NCBI GenBank assembly: GCA_036554285.1
Contig: DATBNO010000042.1
Coordinates: 1-64,000 of the forward strand
DNA: 64,000 nucleotides
From: JADGGM01 sp025449955
GTDB lineage: Bacteria > Gemmatimonadota > Gemmatimonadetes > Gemmatimonadales > Gemmatimonadaceae
Direction of reading: 5' to 3'
The position numbers and the translations under genes are program-made. Shown here one piece after another: positions 8,185 to 16,564 of the stretch. Under the pieces are notes generated by a model. The model was not told the DNA's origin. It saw only the letters and a list, made by a program, of their open reading frames with translations, and searched no databases. Each line of letters begins with the position of its first letter. Position 1 is the stretch's first letter.

Positions 8185-9143
8185 CGAGCACGCTCGGCAA
8201 GGACCTCCTCGGTCTCGAGCCGCTCACGTCGGAGCAAATCCAACTCATCCTCGACACCGCCGAGCCCTTCAAGGAGATCTCGGAGCGCGCGATCAAGAAG
8301 GTGCCGGCGCTGCGCGGACAGACGATCGTCAATCTCTTTTTCGAGGCGTCGACGCGCACGCGCATTTCGTTCGAGTTCGCCGAGAAGCGGCTGTCGGCCG
8401 ACACGGTGAACGTGACGTCGTCGGGCTCGAGCGTGCAGAAGGGCGAGACGCTGGTGGACACGGCGCGGAACCTCGAAGCCATGCGCATCGACATGGTAGT
8501 GATCCGGCACGGCGCGTCTGGCGCGGCGCGCTTTCTCGCCGATCGCATCGAGAGCAACGTGATCAATGCCGGCGACGGAACGCACGAGCATCCCACGCAA
8601 GGGCTGCTCGATCTCCTAACGCTGCGCGATCATTTCGGCACGATCGCCGGCCGCCGCGTGTGCATCGTGGGCGACGTGCTGCACTCGCGCGTGGCGCGCT
8701 CGAACATCTGGGGGCTCAAGAAACTCGGTGCCGAGGTGGCGGTGTGCGGGCCGCGGTCGCTCTTGCCGTGGGCGATCGGCGAGTTCGGCGTCAAAGTGTT
8801 CTCGCGCGTCGAAGAAGCGATCGAGTGGGCGGAAGCGCTCAACATTCTGCGTCTCCAGCTCGAGCGTATGACGGCGGGATACATTCCCTCGCTGCGCGAA
8901 TACAATCGGGTGTTCGGTGTGACGCGCGAGCGGTTGTTGCGCGCGCCGCGTGACGTCCTCATTCTGCACCCCGGTCCGATGAACCGCGGCGTGGAGATCG
9001 ACTCCGACGTGGCCGACGGTCCGCACAGCGTGATCCTGAACCAGGTGACTAACGGAGTGGCGATCCGGATGGCGGTGTTGTACCTGCTGGCGGGCGGCAA
9101 GCCGGAGCTGGCGGAAGCGGCGAAGGGAGGGTCGGAGCGGTGA
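8181..9143 (+). CDS. pyrB: Aspartate carbamoyltransferase catalytic subunit
   Basis: A 320-residue protein of the ATCase/OTCase superfamily with the carbamoyl-phosphate loop FFEASTRTRISFEF at about residues 53-66, HPTQGLLDLLT near 137, and HPGPMNRGVEI (the aspartate-side motif of ATCase) near 260. It catalyses carbamoyl phosphate plus aspartate to carbamoyl aspartate, the committed step of pyrimidine synthesis. The GTG start overlaps pyrR. No pyrI is present, so it is probably the form that works without a regulatory chain, possibly with PyrC. Confidence 0.96.
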   Translation: MTSTLGKDLLGLEPLTSEQIQLILDTAEPFKEISERAIKKVPALRGQTIVNLFFEASTRTRISFEFAEKRLSADTVNVTSSGSSVQKGETLVDTARNLEAMRIDMVVIRHGASGAARFLADRIESNVINAGDGTHEHPTQGLLDLLTLRDHFGTIAGRRVCIVGDVLHSRVARSNIWGLKKLGAEVAVCGPRSLLPWAIGEFGVKVFSRVEEAIEWAEALNILRLQLERMTAGYIPSLREYNRVFGVTRERLLRAPRDVLILHPGPMNRGVEIDSDVADGPHSVILNQVTNGVAIRMAVLYLLAGGKPELAEAAKGGSER

Positions 9144-10432
9144 CGCGCGGGCACACGCTGCTCCAGGGCGGAACGCTGCTCGATCCGTCGCGGCGGCTGA
9201 ACGAGCGCGGCGACCTGTTGATCGCCGACGGGAAAGTGGCGCGCGTGGGCGGGACGATCGATGGCGGGGAGTCGGTGGAGGTCCTGGATTGCGCGGGCTG
9301 CTACGTGTCGCCGGGGTTCATCGACGTGCACTGTCATTTGCGCGAGCCGGGCCGCGAGGACGTGGAGACGATCGGCACCGGCGCGCGCGCCGCGGCGGCG
9401 GGCGGATTCACGGCGGTGTGCGCGATGCCTAACACAGAGCCGGTCACCGACAACCAGGCGGCGGTGGGCTTCATCATCCGGCAGGCGCTGCGCGCGGGCG
9501 CGGCGCGCGTCTATCCGATCGGCGCGATCTCCGTTGGGCAGCGCGGCGAGGCGCTGGCCGAGTTCGGCGAGATGGTGGGCGCGGGCGCGGTGGCGGTGAG
9601 CGACGATGGGCGGCCGGTGGCGAGCGCGCACCTCATGCGCACGGCGCTCGAGTATGCGCAGGCGTTCGGCATTCCGGTGATCGACCACTGCGAGGAGCCG
9701 ACGCTGGCCAGGGGCGGCGCGATGAACGAAGGCGTCGTGAGCGCGCGGTTAGGCCTGCCCGGGATTCCGACGGAAGCCGAAGAGATCATGGTGATCCGCG
9801 ACATCCTGCTGGCGCGGCGAACGGGCGGGCACGTGCACCTGGCGCACATGAGCACCAAGGGCAGCGTCGAGCTCATCCGGTGGGGCAAGGATCGCGGCAT
9901 CAACGTGACGGCGGAAGTCACACCGCACCATCTCACGCTCACGGAAGCGGCGTGTGAGGGCTACGACACGCACGCCAAGATGAATCCGCCGCTCCGCACC
10001 GCGGCCGACGTGGCTGCGTTAGGCGAAGCGCTGCGCGACGGGACGATCGACCTCGTGGCCACCGACCACGCGCCGCACCACTACGATGCCAAAGAGCGCG
10101 AGTTCGCCGACGCGCCGTTCGGGATCGTGGGGCTCGAGACGGCGCTCGCGCTCGTGGTGACGGAGCTCGTGACACCGGGGATCATCGATTTCGCGACGCT
10201 CGTCGATCGCATGTCATGCCGGCCGGCGGCGCTGTTTCACCTGCCGGGAGGGTCGCTCGCCGAAGGATCCGCGGCCGACGTGACCGTGTTTGACCCGGCG
10301 CGCACATGGACGGTTGATCCGTTGGAGTTCCTCTCCAAAGGACGCAATACGCCGTACGCGAATCGCACGCTCACCGGGCGTGCGGTGTACACCATTGTGG
10401 GTGGGCACGTGGTCTACCGTTTGGGCGGCTGA
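9140..10432 (+). CDS. pyrC: Dihydroorotase, class I
   Basis: A 430-residue amidohydrolase. The metal motif DVHCHLREPG is at about residues 61-70, followed by AAAAGGFTAVCAMPNTEP (the substrate-binding PNT), EVTPHHLTL near 257 and ATDHAPHHYDAKE near 304. It cyclises carbamoyl aspartate to dihydroorotate. The order and the 4-nt overlap with pyrB match bacteria in which ATCase and class I DHOase associate. The GTG at 9140 lies in GTGA with the pyrB stop. Confidence 0.95.
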   Translation: MTRGHTLLQGGTLLDPSRRLNERGDLLIADGKVARVGGTIDGGESVEVLDCAGCYVSPGFIDVHCHLREPGREDVETIGTGARAAAAGGFTAVCAMPNTEPVTDNQAAVGFIIRQALRAGAARVYPIGAISVGQRGEALAEFGEMVGAGAVAVSDDGRPVASAHLMRTALEYAQAFGIPVIDHCEEPTLARGGAMNEGVVSARLGLPGIPTEAEEIMVIRDILLARRTGGHVHLAHMSTKGSVELIRWGKDRGINVTAEVTPHHLTLTEAACEGYDTHAKMNPPLRTAADVAALGEALRDGTIDLVATDHAPHHYDAKEREFADAPFGIVGLETALALVVTELVTPGIIDFATLVDRMSCRPAALFHLPGGSLAEGSAADVTVFDPARTWTVDPLEFLSKGRNTPYANRTLTGRAVYTIVGGHVVYRLGG

Positions 10433-10609
10433 CCGGGTGGAGGTAGCACTTGATTGACAGTCGGCGAACCTCGCACAGGGCACGAAGTTACCGCTAGCCA
10501 TCGTGGGACGTCTTATTACACCTTAGAATGTACTCACGACGGCCGGTCCGTCGCTTCAGACGGCGCACCAACGCGTGAGAGCATGGCTCGCAGAGCCGGC
10601 GGGGGAAGC

Positions 10610-11608
10610 ATGACGCAGCCAGCAGTGAACACGGAGCAGGTGACGGCGCTGTTCGAGGAGCGACAGCGCTTCGAGGCGTGGCTCTCGATGCTCGAGAGCA
10701 AACGCGCGAGCACTCCGGCCCACATCTTCGAGCGGGTTTACGCCGACTATGCGGCCCGCCTTACGCAAGTGATCGAGGAGTTGGGCTCGCATCGCTCGGC
10801 GCTGCAGGAGCTCGAGCGATCGTACATGGATCGGCTGACGACGCTCGACGCCGACGACGCCAAGAATCGCGACGAGGCGCTCGAAGCCGAGCTCAGATCG
10901 ACGGTTGGCGAGCTCAGCCCGGAGCATCACGAAGAGGTTCGAAGCCGCACCGAGACGGCGCTGGCCGCGGTTGCGGATGAGCGCTCGCACGTCGCCACCG
11001 AGTTGGCGAAGCTGCGCGCGATGCTCGAGGCGAGCGGCGCGGCTCCGGCGGTGGCCGCTGCAGCCCCGCAGGCTCCCGAACCGCGTCGTCAGCCTGTCGC
11101 GGCCGCTGCGCCGTCGGGTCCTCAGAAGCGCGAAGATTCTCAACTGACGTTCGAGCGCCCGCCGCAGACGCCGGTTCGTCCCGCGGCTCAAGCGGTTCCG
11201 GCACCGGCGGCAGAGATGCAGCCTGGCTCCGCCGCGGCGCGTCGCAACAGCGCGCCCGACGTTCGGGCGGCAACGGGCGGCCCGTTCGACGATCTCGAGT
11301 TCCTCAAGACGATGATCGAGCCGCGCACGAGCGGCGAAGGGGTGGCCGTAGGCAGCGGTGCAGCGACGCAGAGCAGCGGATCGCGCTCTGCCGCGTCGGG
11401 CGCAATTGGATCACAGACGCCGCCGCAGGTATCGAGCACGACGGGCGCGTCGCTGCCGGCCGTTGGGCGAGCGGTGGAGGAGAGCACGCTGCCTAAGGAA
11501 GGCGGTCAGGATCAGGTGAAGACGCTCAAGTGCCAGGAGTGCGGGACACTCAACTATCCTACCGAGTGGTACTGTGAGCGCTGCGGCGCGGAGCTCGCGG
11601 CGCTATAG
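10610..11608 (+). CDS. Coiled-coil protein with C-terminal zinc ribbon, unknown function
   Basis: A 332-residue soluble protein in three parts. Residues 1-145 are a highly charged helical region (FEERQRFEAWLSMLESKR, RLTQVIEELGSHRSALQELE), probably a coiled coil. Residues 145-300 are a disordered Ala/Pro/Ser-rich linker. The C-terminus carries CQECGTLNYPTEWYCERC, a four-cysteine zinc ribbon. This combination suggests a scaffold or adaptor; I recognise no named family. The ATG at 10610 follows GGGGGAAG very closely; an in-frame ATG at 10583 is an alternative. It ends just before an intrinsic terminator. Confidence 0.7.
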   Translation: MTQPAVNTEQVTALFEERQRFEAWLSMLESKRASTPAHIFERVYADYAARLTQVIEELGSHRSALQELERSYMDRLTTLDADDAKNRDEALEAELRSTVGELSPEHHEEVRSRTETALAAVADERSHVATELAKLRAMLEASGAAPAVAAAAPQAPEPRRQPVAAAAPSGPQKREDSQLTFERPPQTPVRPAAQAVPAPAAEMQPGSAAARRNSAPDVRAATGGPFDDLEFLKTMIEPRTSGEGVAVGSGAATQSSGSRSAASGAIGSQTPPQVSSTTGASLPAVGRAVEESTLPKEGGQDQVKTLKCQECGTLNYPTEWYCERCGAELAAL

Positions 11609-11631
11609 CTCGGTCGAATTCCTGATGCACG

Positions 11632-11664
11632 AAAGCCCGGAGCAATGCGCTCCGGGCTTTTCTT
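11632..11664. terminator. Intrinsic terminator, bidirectional
   Basis: A perfect 12-bp stem (AAAGCCCGGAGC at 11632-11643 with complement at 11649-11660), a 5-nt loop and TTTTCTTTCT downstream. It lies between the plus-strand zinc-ribbon gene and minus-strand rpsT and can serve both, as the stem begins with AAA on the opposite side. Confidence 0.9.
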
Positions 11665-11684
11665 TCTATATCGAGGTTGCAGCG

Positions 11685-11924
11685 TTAGCTCGCGACTTTC
11701 TTGGCGAGGTGGCTCTTCCGGCGCGCCGCTGCGTGGCGATGGATCAGGCCTTTGCGGGCTGCGCGATCGAGCAACTGGACGGCGCGACGACGCTGATCAT
11801 CGGTGGCGTCGGCGGAACTCGCCTTCTTGACGGCGGTACGAAGCTCGGAGCGTTGCGCGCGGTTCCGGACAGCAGCCGCACGGGACTTCCGCATGTTCTT
11901 TTTCGCTGATTCGATACGTGGCAC
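11685..11924 (-). CDS. rpsT: 30S ribosomal protein S20
   Basis: A 79-residue very basic protein with the S20 pattern: MPRIESAKKNMRKSRAAAVR at the start, then NRAQRSELRTAVKK, and the conserved end GLIHRHAAARRKSHLAKKV. It binds 16S rRNA early in 30S assembly. It is a monocistronic gene with a strong promoter (11969-11997) and a shared terminator. Confidence 0.96.
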   Translation of the reverse strand: MPRIESAKKNMRKSRAAAVRNRAQRSELRTAVKKASSADATDDQRRRAVQLLDRAARKGLIHRHAAARRKSHLAKKVAS

Positions 11925-11968
11925 TGAGGTCTCCGACTGCGCGCGTGTGGTGGTGTCGCGAAGGGCGT

Positions 11969-11997
11969 AGTCTAGAAGTGCACGAGAGCGATGTCAA
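11969..11997 (-). promoter_or_regulatory. Sigma-70-type promoter of rpsT
   Basis: On the minus strand: TTGACA (11992-11997), a 17-nt spacer, TAGACT (11969-11974). It is about 45 nt upstream of the rpsT ATG and back to back with the promoter at 12012-12040. Confidence 0.7.
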
Positions 11998-12011
11998 GGC
12001 GCGGCAAATCT

Positions 12012-12040
12012 TTGACTTAGGCGGAGTGGCTTACTACCTT
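12012..12040 (+). promoter_or_regulatory. Candidate promoter of the M50 protease-scpAB operon
   Basis: TTGACT (12012-12017), a 17-nt spacer, TACCTT (12035-12040). It is divergent from the rpsT promoter and about 50 nt upstream of the first codon of the protease gene. Confidence 0.55.
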
Positions 12041-12089
12041 TCGCGCCGTCGAGCCGACCCGGCTACATCTCGTCCTTGGCCAGCGATAC

Positions 12090-12785
12090 TTGGGGACTTT
12101 TCAGAATTTCATCCTGGCTTTTCCGGCGCTGCTCTTCGCGATGATCGCGCACGAGTATGCCCATGGATACGCTGCCCTCAAGCAGGGCGATCCAACAGCG
12201 TATCAGCTCGGCCGTCTCACCTGGAATCCGATCAAGCACATCGACCCCTTCATGAGCATTCTGCTGCCGCTCGTGATGTGGCTGGCGCATGGTCCGATCA
12301 TTGGCGGAGCGAAGCCCGTTCCGGTGAACCCGCGAAATTATAGAAATTTCAAGCGTGGCGACATCATCGTGTCGCTCGCGGGGATCGCGACGAATATCGC
12401 AATCGCGATTGTGACTGTGCCGGTGTTGGTGATTCTCGGTCTCATTGCTCGCGCCCTACCGGCGACGAGCGGGGTCATCGCGATTCTCCAAGTGATGCTT
12501 GTCTACGGAATACTGATCAACCTGTTTTTGGCGATGTTCAACCTGCTGCCGCTTCCACCGCTCGACGGCTCGCACGTCCTCAAGTATTTGCTGCCGCCGG
12601 CGTGGGCGCTCGAATATCAGAAGCTGGGACAGTACGGCATCATCATTTTGATCGCGCTGCTGTATTTCGGCGTTCGCTTGCTCGACGTTTGGATGAAGCC
12701 GGCGTTCGTTGGTTTTGCGTTCCTCATGCAACCGGTCCTCCCCTACATCGTGCCGAGCCAGTTTCTGCCGGGACTGTTCGGGTGA
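12090..12785 (+). CDS. Site-2 protease family (M50) membrane metalloprotease
   Basis: A 231-residue polytopic protein with the zinc motif HEYAHG (H21, E22, H25) in the first helix and the second metal motif LPLPPLDGSH near residues 153-162. The size and N-terminus (FPALLFAMIAHEYAHGYAAL) fit the short YwhC-like subgroup often found next to scpA. Intramembrane substrate unknown. The TTG at 12090 is the only start that keeps this N-terminus; no Shine-Dalgarno is obvious. The stop overlaps the scpA GTG. Confidence 0.9.
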   Translation: MGTFQNFILAFPALLFAMIAHEYAHGYAALKQGDPTAYQLGRLTWNPIKHIDPFMSILLPLVMWLAHGPIIGGAKPVPVNPRNYRNFKRGDIIVSLAGIATNIAIAIVTVPVLVILGLIARALPATSGVIAILQVMLVYGILINLFLAMFNLLPLPPLDGSHVLKYLLPPAWALEYQKLGQYGIIILIALLYFGVRLLDVWMKPAFVGFAFLMQPVLPYIVPSQFLPGLFG

Positions 12786-13558
12786 GCGCCGTCGCCATCG
12801 AGCCGATGCCGCAGTCGCCGCCGCCGACTGATGTCGACGTGATCGACGATTCGCCGTTCGTCGTCGAGCTGGATCAGTTTTCGGGGCCGCTCGATCTGCT
12901 GCTCACGCTGATTCGCGAAGAACAGGTCGAGATCACCGACATCCCGATCGCGCGCATCTGCGAGCAATTCCTGGCGCGCATCCATACGTTAGGCCTGGGC
13001 CAGGCGGCCGAGTACCTCGAGATGGCCGCGCGGCTCATCCGCATCAAGGTGCAGATGCTGCTGCCGCGCCACGGGGACGACGAGGCCTGGGACGACCCGC
13101 GCGCCGAGCTCGTTAGGCGGCTGCTCGAGTACCAACAGGTTCGCGAGGTGGTGGACGTGCTCGAGACGCGCGGCGAGGAGCGCCGGCGGCGATTCGCGCG
13201 CGGGTACCTGCCCGTCGAAACCGTGACGCCGCCGCCGTCGCCGCTGTCGCTCTCCTTGCCCGAGCTGCTGGCGGCGGTGGATCGCGTGCTGCGCATGCTG
13301 CGCGAGCCGGACGTGCACGACATCGTGCCGCGCGCGCTCGACGTGGAAGGCGCGATCGGAACCATTCGCGCGGTGCTGGCGCTGCGCGCGAGCGCGCGCT
13401 GGCGCGACGTCGTTGCGTTAGACGCCGAGCCGTGGGAAGTGCTGTCGGCGCTGCTCGGCTTGCTCGAGCTGGCGCGCCGCGGGGAGCTGCGGTTGCGCCA
13501 ACCGCGCCCGTTTGCCGATGTGGAGATTTCGCGTGACGCCGCTAGCGAAGCTGCTTGA
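12782..13558 (+). CDS. scpA: Segregation and condensation protein A
   Basis: A 258-residue kleisin. FSGPLDLLLTLIREEQVEITDIPIA is the ScpA N-terminal signature (residues 30-54), followed by YLEMAARLIRIKVQMLLP, a charged linker, and a C-terminal winged helix (VLSALLGLLELARRGELRLRQ) that binds the SMC head. With ScpB it forms the non-SMC part of the chromosome condensin. GTG start overlaps the upstream stop (GTGA). Confidence 0.94.
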   Translation: MSAVAIEPMPQSPPPTDVDVIDDSPFVVELDQFSGPLDLLLTLIREEQVEITDIPIARICEQFLARIHTLGLGQAAEYLEMAARLIRIKVQMLLPRHGDDEAWDDPRAELVRRLLEYQQVREVVDVLETRGEERRRRFARGYLPVETVTPPPSPLSLSLPELLAAVDRVLRMLREPDVHDIVPRALDVEGAIGTIRAVLALRASARWRDVVALDAEPWEVLSALLGLLELARRGELRLRQPRPFADVEISRDAASEAA

Positions 13559-14075
13559 AGCCGCGTTGTTCGCGAGCGGTCGCCCGGTGCCGCTCGACGA
13601 GCTGTACGCGCTCGATTCCGAATCGTCGCCGGCCGCATTCGCGATGGCGCTGGACGAGATCCGCGAGTGCTACGACAACCAGGGGCACGGCGTCGAGCTG
13701 ATCGAGTTAGGCGGCGGCTGGCAAGTGCTCACGCGGCCCGAGTTCACGGAGACCATCGAGCGCGCCCAACTCGCGTCGCGGCCGCAGCGGCTGTCGTCGG
13801 CGGCGCTCGAGACGCTGGCGATCGTCGCCTACCGGCAGCCGATCGGCCGCGCGGACATCGAAGAGATCCGCGGCGTCTCGGTGGGCGGCATGCTCAAGAC
13901 GCTGCTCGAGCGCGGACTCATCGACGTGATCGGGCGCGCCGAGGGATTGGGACGTCCGCTGCTGTACGGCACGACGCCGGCCTTCCTCGAACAGTTCGCG
14001 CTCCGGCATCTGGGCGAGCTGCCGCGCGCCGACGAACTGGCGGTGGCGCTGCGCGCTGAGCCGCGGCCGCTCTGA
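13533..14075 (+). CDS. scpB: Segregation and condensation protein B
   Basis: A 180-residue tandem winged-helix protein: LLEAALFASGRPVPLDEL, GVELIELGGGWQVLTRPEF, SSAALETLAIVAYRQPIGRADIEEIRGV and RPLLYGTTPAFLEQFAL are the standard ScpB blocks. The GTG at 13533 is preferred over upstream in-frame starts (TTG 13512, ATG 13518) because GGAG lies 7 nt upstream. It overlaps scpA by 26 nt, which suggests translational coupling of partner subunits. Confidence 0.93.
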   Translation: MTPLAKLLEAALFASGRPVPLDELYALDSESSPAAFAMALDEIRECYDNQGHGVELIELGGGWQVLTRPEFTETIERAQLASRPQRLSSAALETLAIVAYRQPIGRADIEEIRGVSVGGMLKTLLERGLIDVIGRAEGLGRPLLYGTTPAFLEQFALRHLGELPRADELAVALRAEPRPL

Positions 14076-14080
14076 CCGCC

Positions 14081-14800
14081 ATGCCGATGCGCATTCAGCG
14101 TGCGCTCGCGCGCGCCGGTGTCGCATCCCGCCGCAAAGCCGAGGCGTTAGTCGAATCGGGACGCGTGACCGTGAACGGGACGCGCGCCGAGATCGGCCAG
14201 GTGGTGGATCCCGAACGCGACAAGATTGTCGTCGATGGGCGTCGTGTGGGCGCGCCGGTCGCGGAGCAATGGATCGTCCTGAACAAACCGGCGGGTGTGA
14301 TGACGACGCGGTCCGATCCGCGCGGCCGGCGGACGGTGTTCGAGTTCGTTCCGCCCGTCGCCGGTTTGACGTACGTTGGTCGGCTCGACTACCTCACCGA
14401 AGGTGTGTTGTTGTTCACGACGGACGGCGCGGCCGCGCACGCGCTCATGCATCCGCGCGGCGAGGTGGAGCGGACGTATGAAGTCACGGTGCACGGCGAC
14501 GCACCGGCGGCGGTGCGCGCGGCACGGCGCGGCGTGGTGCTGCACGACGGACCGGTCGACCTGCACGACATCGAGGCATCGCCGGTGGATGCCGGACGGT
14601 GGGTGCTCCGGGTGACGATCGCCGAAGGGCGCAATCGGGAAGTGCGCCGGCTGTGCCGCGAGCTTGGCTTGAGCGTCGAGCGGCTGGTGCGGACACGCTT
14701 TGGACCCGTGGACCTCGGCCGCTTGGCGCCGGGGGAGTCGCGGCCCCTCACGGCGCGCGAGCACGCGCGCGTGCGCGAGCTGATCACTTTGCAGCGTTAG
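14081..14800 (+). CDS. rluB: RsuA/RluB/E-type pseudouridine synthase
   Basis: A 239-residue enzyme with an N-terminal S4 RNA-binding domain (IQRALARAGVASRRKAEALV), the linker motif VLNKPAGVMTT, and the catalytic GRLDYLTEGVLLFTTDG with Asp103. The end EGRNREVRRLCRELGLSVERLVR fits the RluB group acting on 23S rRNA, and the scpA-scpB-rluB order is classical. Target base not provable here. Its TAG stop is formed by a GTTAGGC heptamer (14796-14802). Confidence 0.9.
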   Translation: MPMRIQRALARAGVASRRKAEALVESGRVTVNGTRAEIGQVVDPERDKIVVDGRRVGAPVAEQWIVLNKPAGVMTTRSDPRGRRTVFEFVPPVAGLTYVGRLDYLTEGVLLFTTDGAAAHALMHPRGEVERTYEVTVHGDAPAAVRAARRGVVLHDGPVDLHDIEASPVDAGRWVLRVTIAEGRNREVRRLCRELGLSVERLVRTRFGPVDLGRLAPGESRPLTAREHARVRELITLQR

Positions 14801-14806
14801 GCACGA

Positions 14807-16438
14807 ATGGAACTCCGAGAGTCGACGGTCTTGTTGTTAGGCGGCAGCGGCCTGGTGGGGATGGCGGTGGCGCGGCGGCTGCTCGCGTTCGGTCCCACGC
14901 GCCTCATCATTTCGGGTCTCACGCAGGACGAAGCGGAGTCGGGCGTCACGGAGCTGCGCGCGCACGCGGGCGGGTGCGCCATCGATGCGGCGTGGGGGAA
15001 CATCTTTGCGCCGGCGGATCTCGCCGCGCGGTCGCGCGACGAGATCCTGGGCGATCCCACGGCGCGGCGCCGGTTGGTGGAAGACTACGTGGCGCCTTAC
15101 GGGCAGAGTCCGCTCGACGAGAATCTGCTCTTCACGTGGCTGGTCACCTATCGGCCGGATCTGGTCGTCGACTGCGTGAACACGGCGACGGCGCTCGCCT
15201 ACCAGGACGGACACGCGAGCGCGCTCTCACTGCTCAAAGCGGCCGATGCAGGCGCCGTGACGCGCGAAGGCGTGGAGCGGCATCTGCTCACGCTGCCGCT
15301 GCCGCAGCTCATCCGGCACATCGAGTCGCTGGTGGAAGGCATGCGGCGCGCGGGCACGCAGACCTACGTCAAGATCGGCACGAGCGGCACGGGCGGCATG
15401 GGACTCAACATCCCGTACACCCACAGCGAGGAGAAGCCGTCGCGGACGCTCATGTCCAAGTCGGCGGTGGCGGGCGCGCAGAGCCTGCTGCTCTTTCTGT
15501 TAGGCCGAACGCCGGGTGCGCCGGCGACCATCGAAATCAAGCCCACGGCCGCGATCGCGTGGCGGCGGATCGGCTACGGGCCCATCCGGCGGCGGGGCCG
15601 TACGATCGAGATCGTCGATTGCGAGCGGCCCCTGCCGGTGGGCGAGGCGTTTGCGGCGGGCGCGTCGGGCTGGGTGCGTACCGGCAAGCCGCTCGAGAAC
15701 GTGTTCATCGACGTGGGCGAGAACGGCGTATTCGCGCGCGACGAATTCGAAACGGTCAGTGCGTTAGGCCAAATGGAATTGGTCACGCCCGAGGAGATCG
15801 CCGAGGCGGTGGTGATGGAAGTGCAGGGGCGTCCGACGGGCAAGGACGTGGTGGCGGCGCTCGACAGCGCCACGCTCGGTCCGACGTATCGCGCCGGGTA
15901 TCTGCGCGCCGTGGCGGTGGACGGCCTGTCGCGCCTCGAGGGCGAGCACGGCGTACGGTCGATCGCGTTCGAGATGCTCGGTCCGCCTCGCCTCACCAAG
16001 CTGCTCTACGAGGCGTACACGCTCGGACGGTTGTGTCCGTCGGTGCGCGCGCTGGCGTCGGCGGACTCGGCGCGACTGGCGCGCGAGTCGGAGACGCTCC
16101 TCCGCGAGCGCGAGCACGCGATCCGCCGGCAGATTCTGTCCGTTGGGCTTCCGATTCTGTTGGCGGACGGCCGGTCGCTCCTGCGCGGCGAGTCAGTGGT
16201 CGTTCACCCCGACGGACGCGGCACCGACATCGCGCCGCGAGGCTGGGTCGACCTGCGCCCGTCCAACATGGACCAGTGGGTGCGCCGCGCGCGAACCATT
16301 GCCGAGGCGAAGCGCGACGACGAAAACGGGTCAGGCGCCGACTGGATGGCGGTCGATCCCGATGCGCCGATCGCGCCGGCGCGTCTCGCGGTCTGGATCT
16401 TCGAGCACGAGGACGGGGGCTTCCGCGTCAAGCGCTGA
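14807..16438 (+). CDS. Large Rossmann-fold (SDR-like) protein of unknown function
   Basis: A 543-residue protein. The N-terminus VLLLGGSGLVGMAVARRLL (residues 8-26) is a nucleotide-binding Rossmann motif as in extended SDRs. The short-chain YxxxK catalytic pair is not obvious. Conserved-looking stretches include TSGTGGMGLNIPYTHSEE near 197-214, IEIKPTAAIAWRRIGYGP and GKPLENVFIDVGENGVFAR. A C-terminal 200 residues are largely helical. No signal or membrane segment. It follows rluB by 6 nt and is probably the last gene of the scp operon. The cofactor is plausible, the substrate unknown. Confidence 0.6.
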   Translation: MELRESTVLLLGGSGLVGMAVARRLLAFGPTRLIISGLTQDEAESGVTELRAHAGGCAIDAAWGNIFAPADLAARSRDEILGDPTARRRLVEDYVAPYGQSPLDENLLFTWLVTYRPDLVVDCVNTATALAYQDGHASALSLLKAADAGAVTREGVERHLLTLPLPQLIRHIESLVEGMRRAGTQTYVKIGTSGTGGMGLNIPYTHSEEKPSRTLMSKSAVAGAQSLLLFLLGRTPGAPATIEIKPTAAIAWRRIGYGPIRRRGRTIEIVDCERPLPVGEAFAAGASGWVRTGKPLENVFIDVGENGVFARDEFETVSALGQMELVTPEEIAEAVVMEVQGRPTGKDVVAALDSATLGPTYRAGYLRAVAVDGLSRLEGEHGVRSIAFEMLGPPRLTKLLYEAYTLGRLCPSVRALASADSARLARESETLLREREHAIRRQILSVGLPILLADGRSLLRGESVVVHPDGRGTDIAPRGWVDLRPSNMDQWVRRARTIAEAKRDDENGSGADWMAVDPDAPIAPARLAVWIFEHEDGGFRVKR

Positions 16439-16564
16439 GGCGTCCGCCATGCCTGCAGGCCGTTCCCACACCGACATCTGACGCGTCGACTCATCGAACC
16501 TTCGAGGTGTACGCGTAGTATTACTGAAGGTTTTCGATTCACCCTTCACAGTGCGGAGTTGTAC

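Noticed and set aside
10454..10482. TTGACA at 10454 as a promoter for the zinc-ribbon gene
   Set aside because: No acceptable -10 box occurs 15-19 nt downstream (AGGGCA at 17 nt).
14599..16518. 639-codon plus-strand frame overlapping rluB and the Rossmann protein gene
   Set aside because: Its composition is Arg/Gly/Ala-rich and featureless; it is a frame shadow of the gene at 14807-16438, which has a clear Rossmann start.
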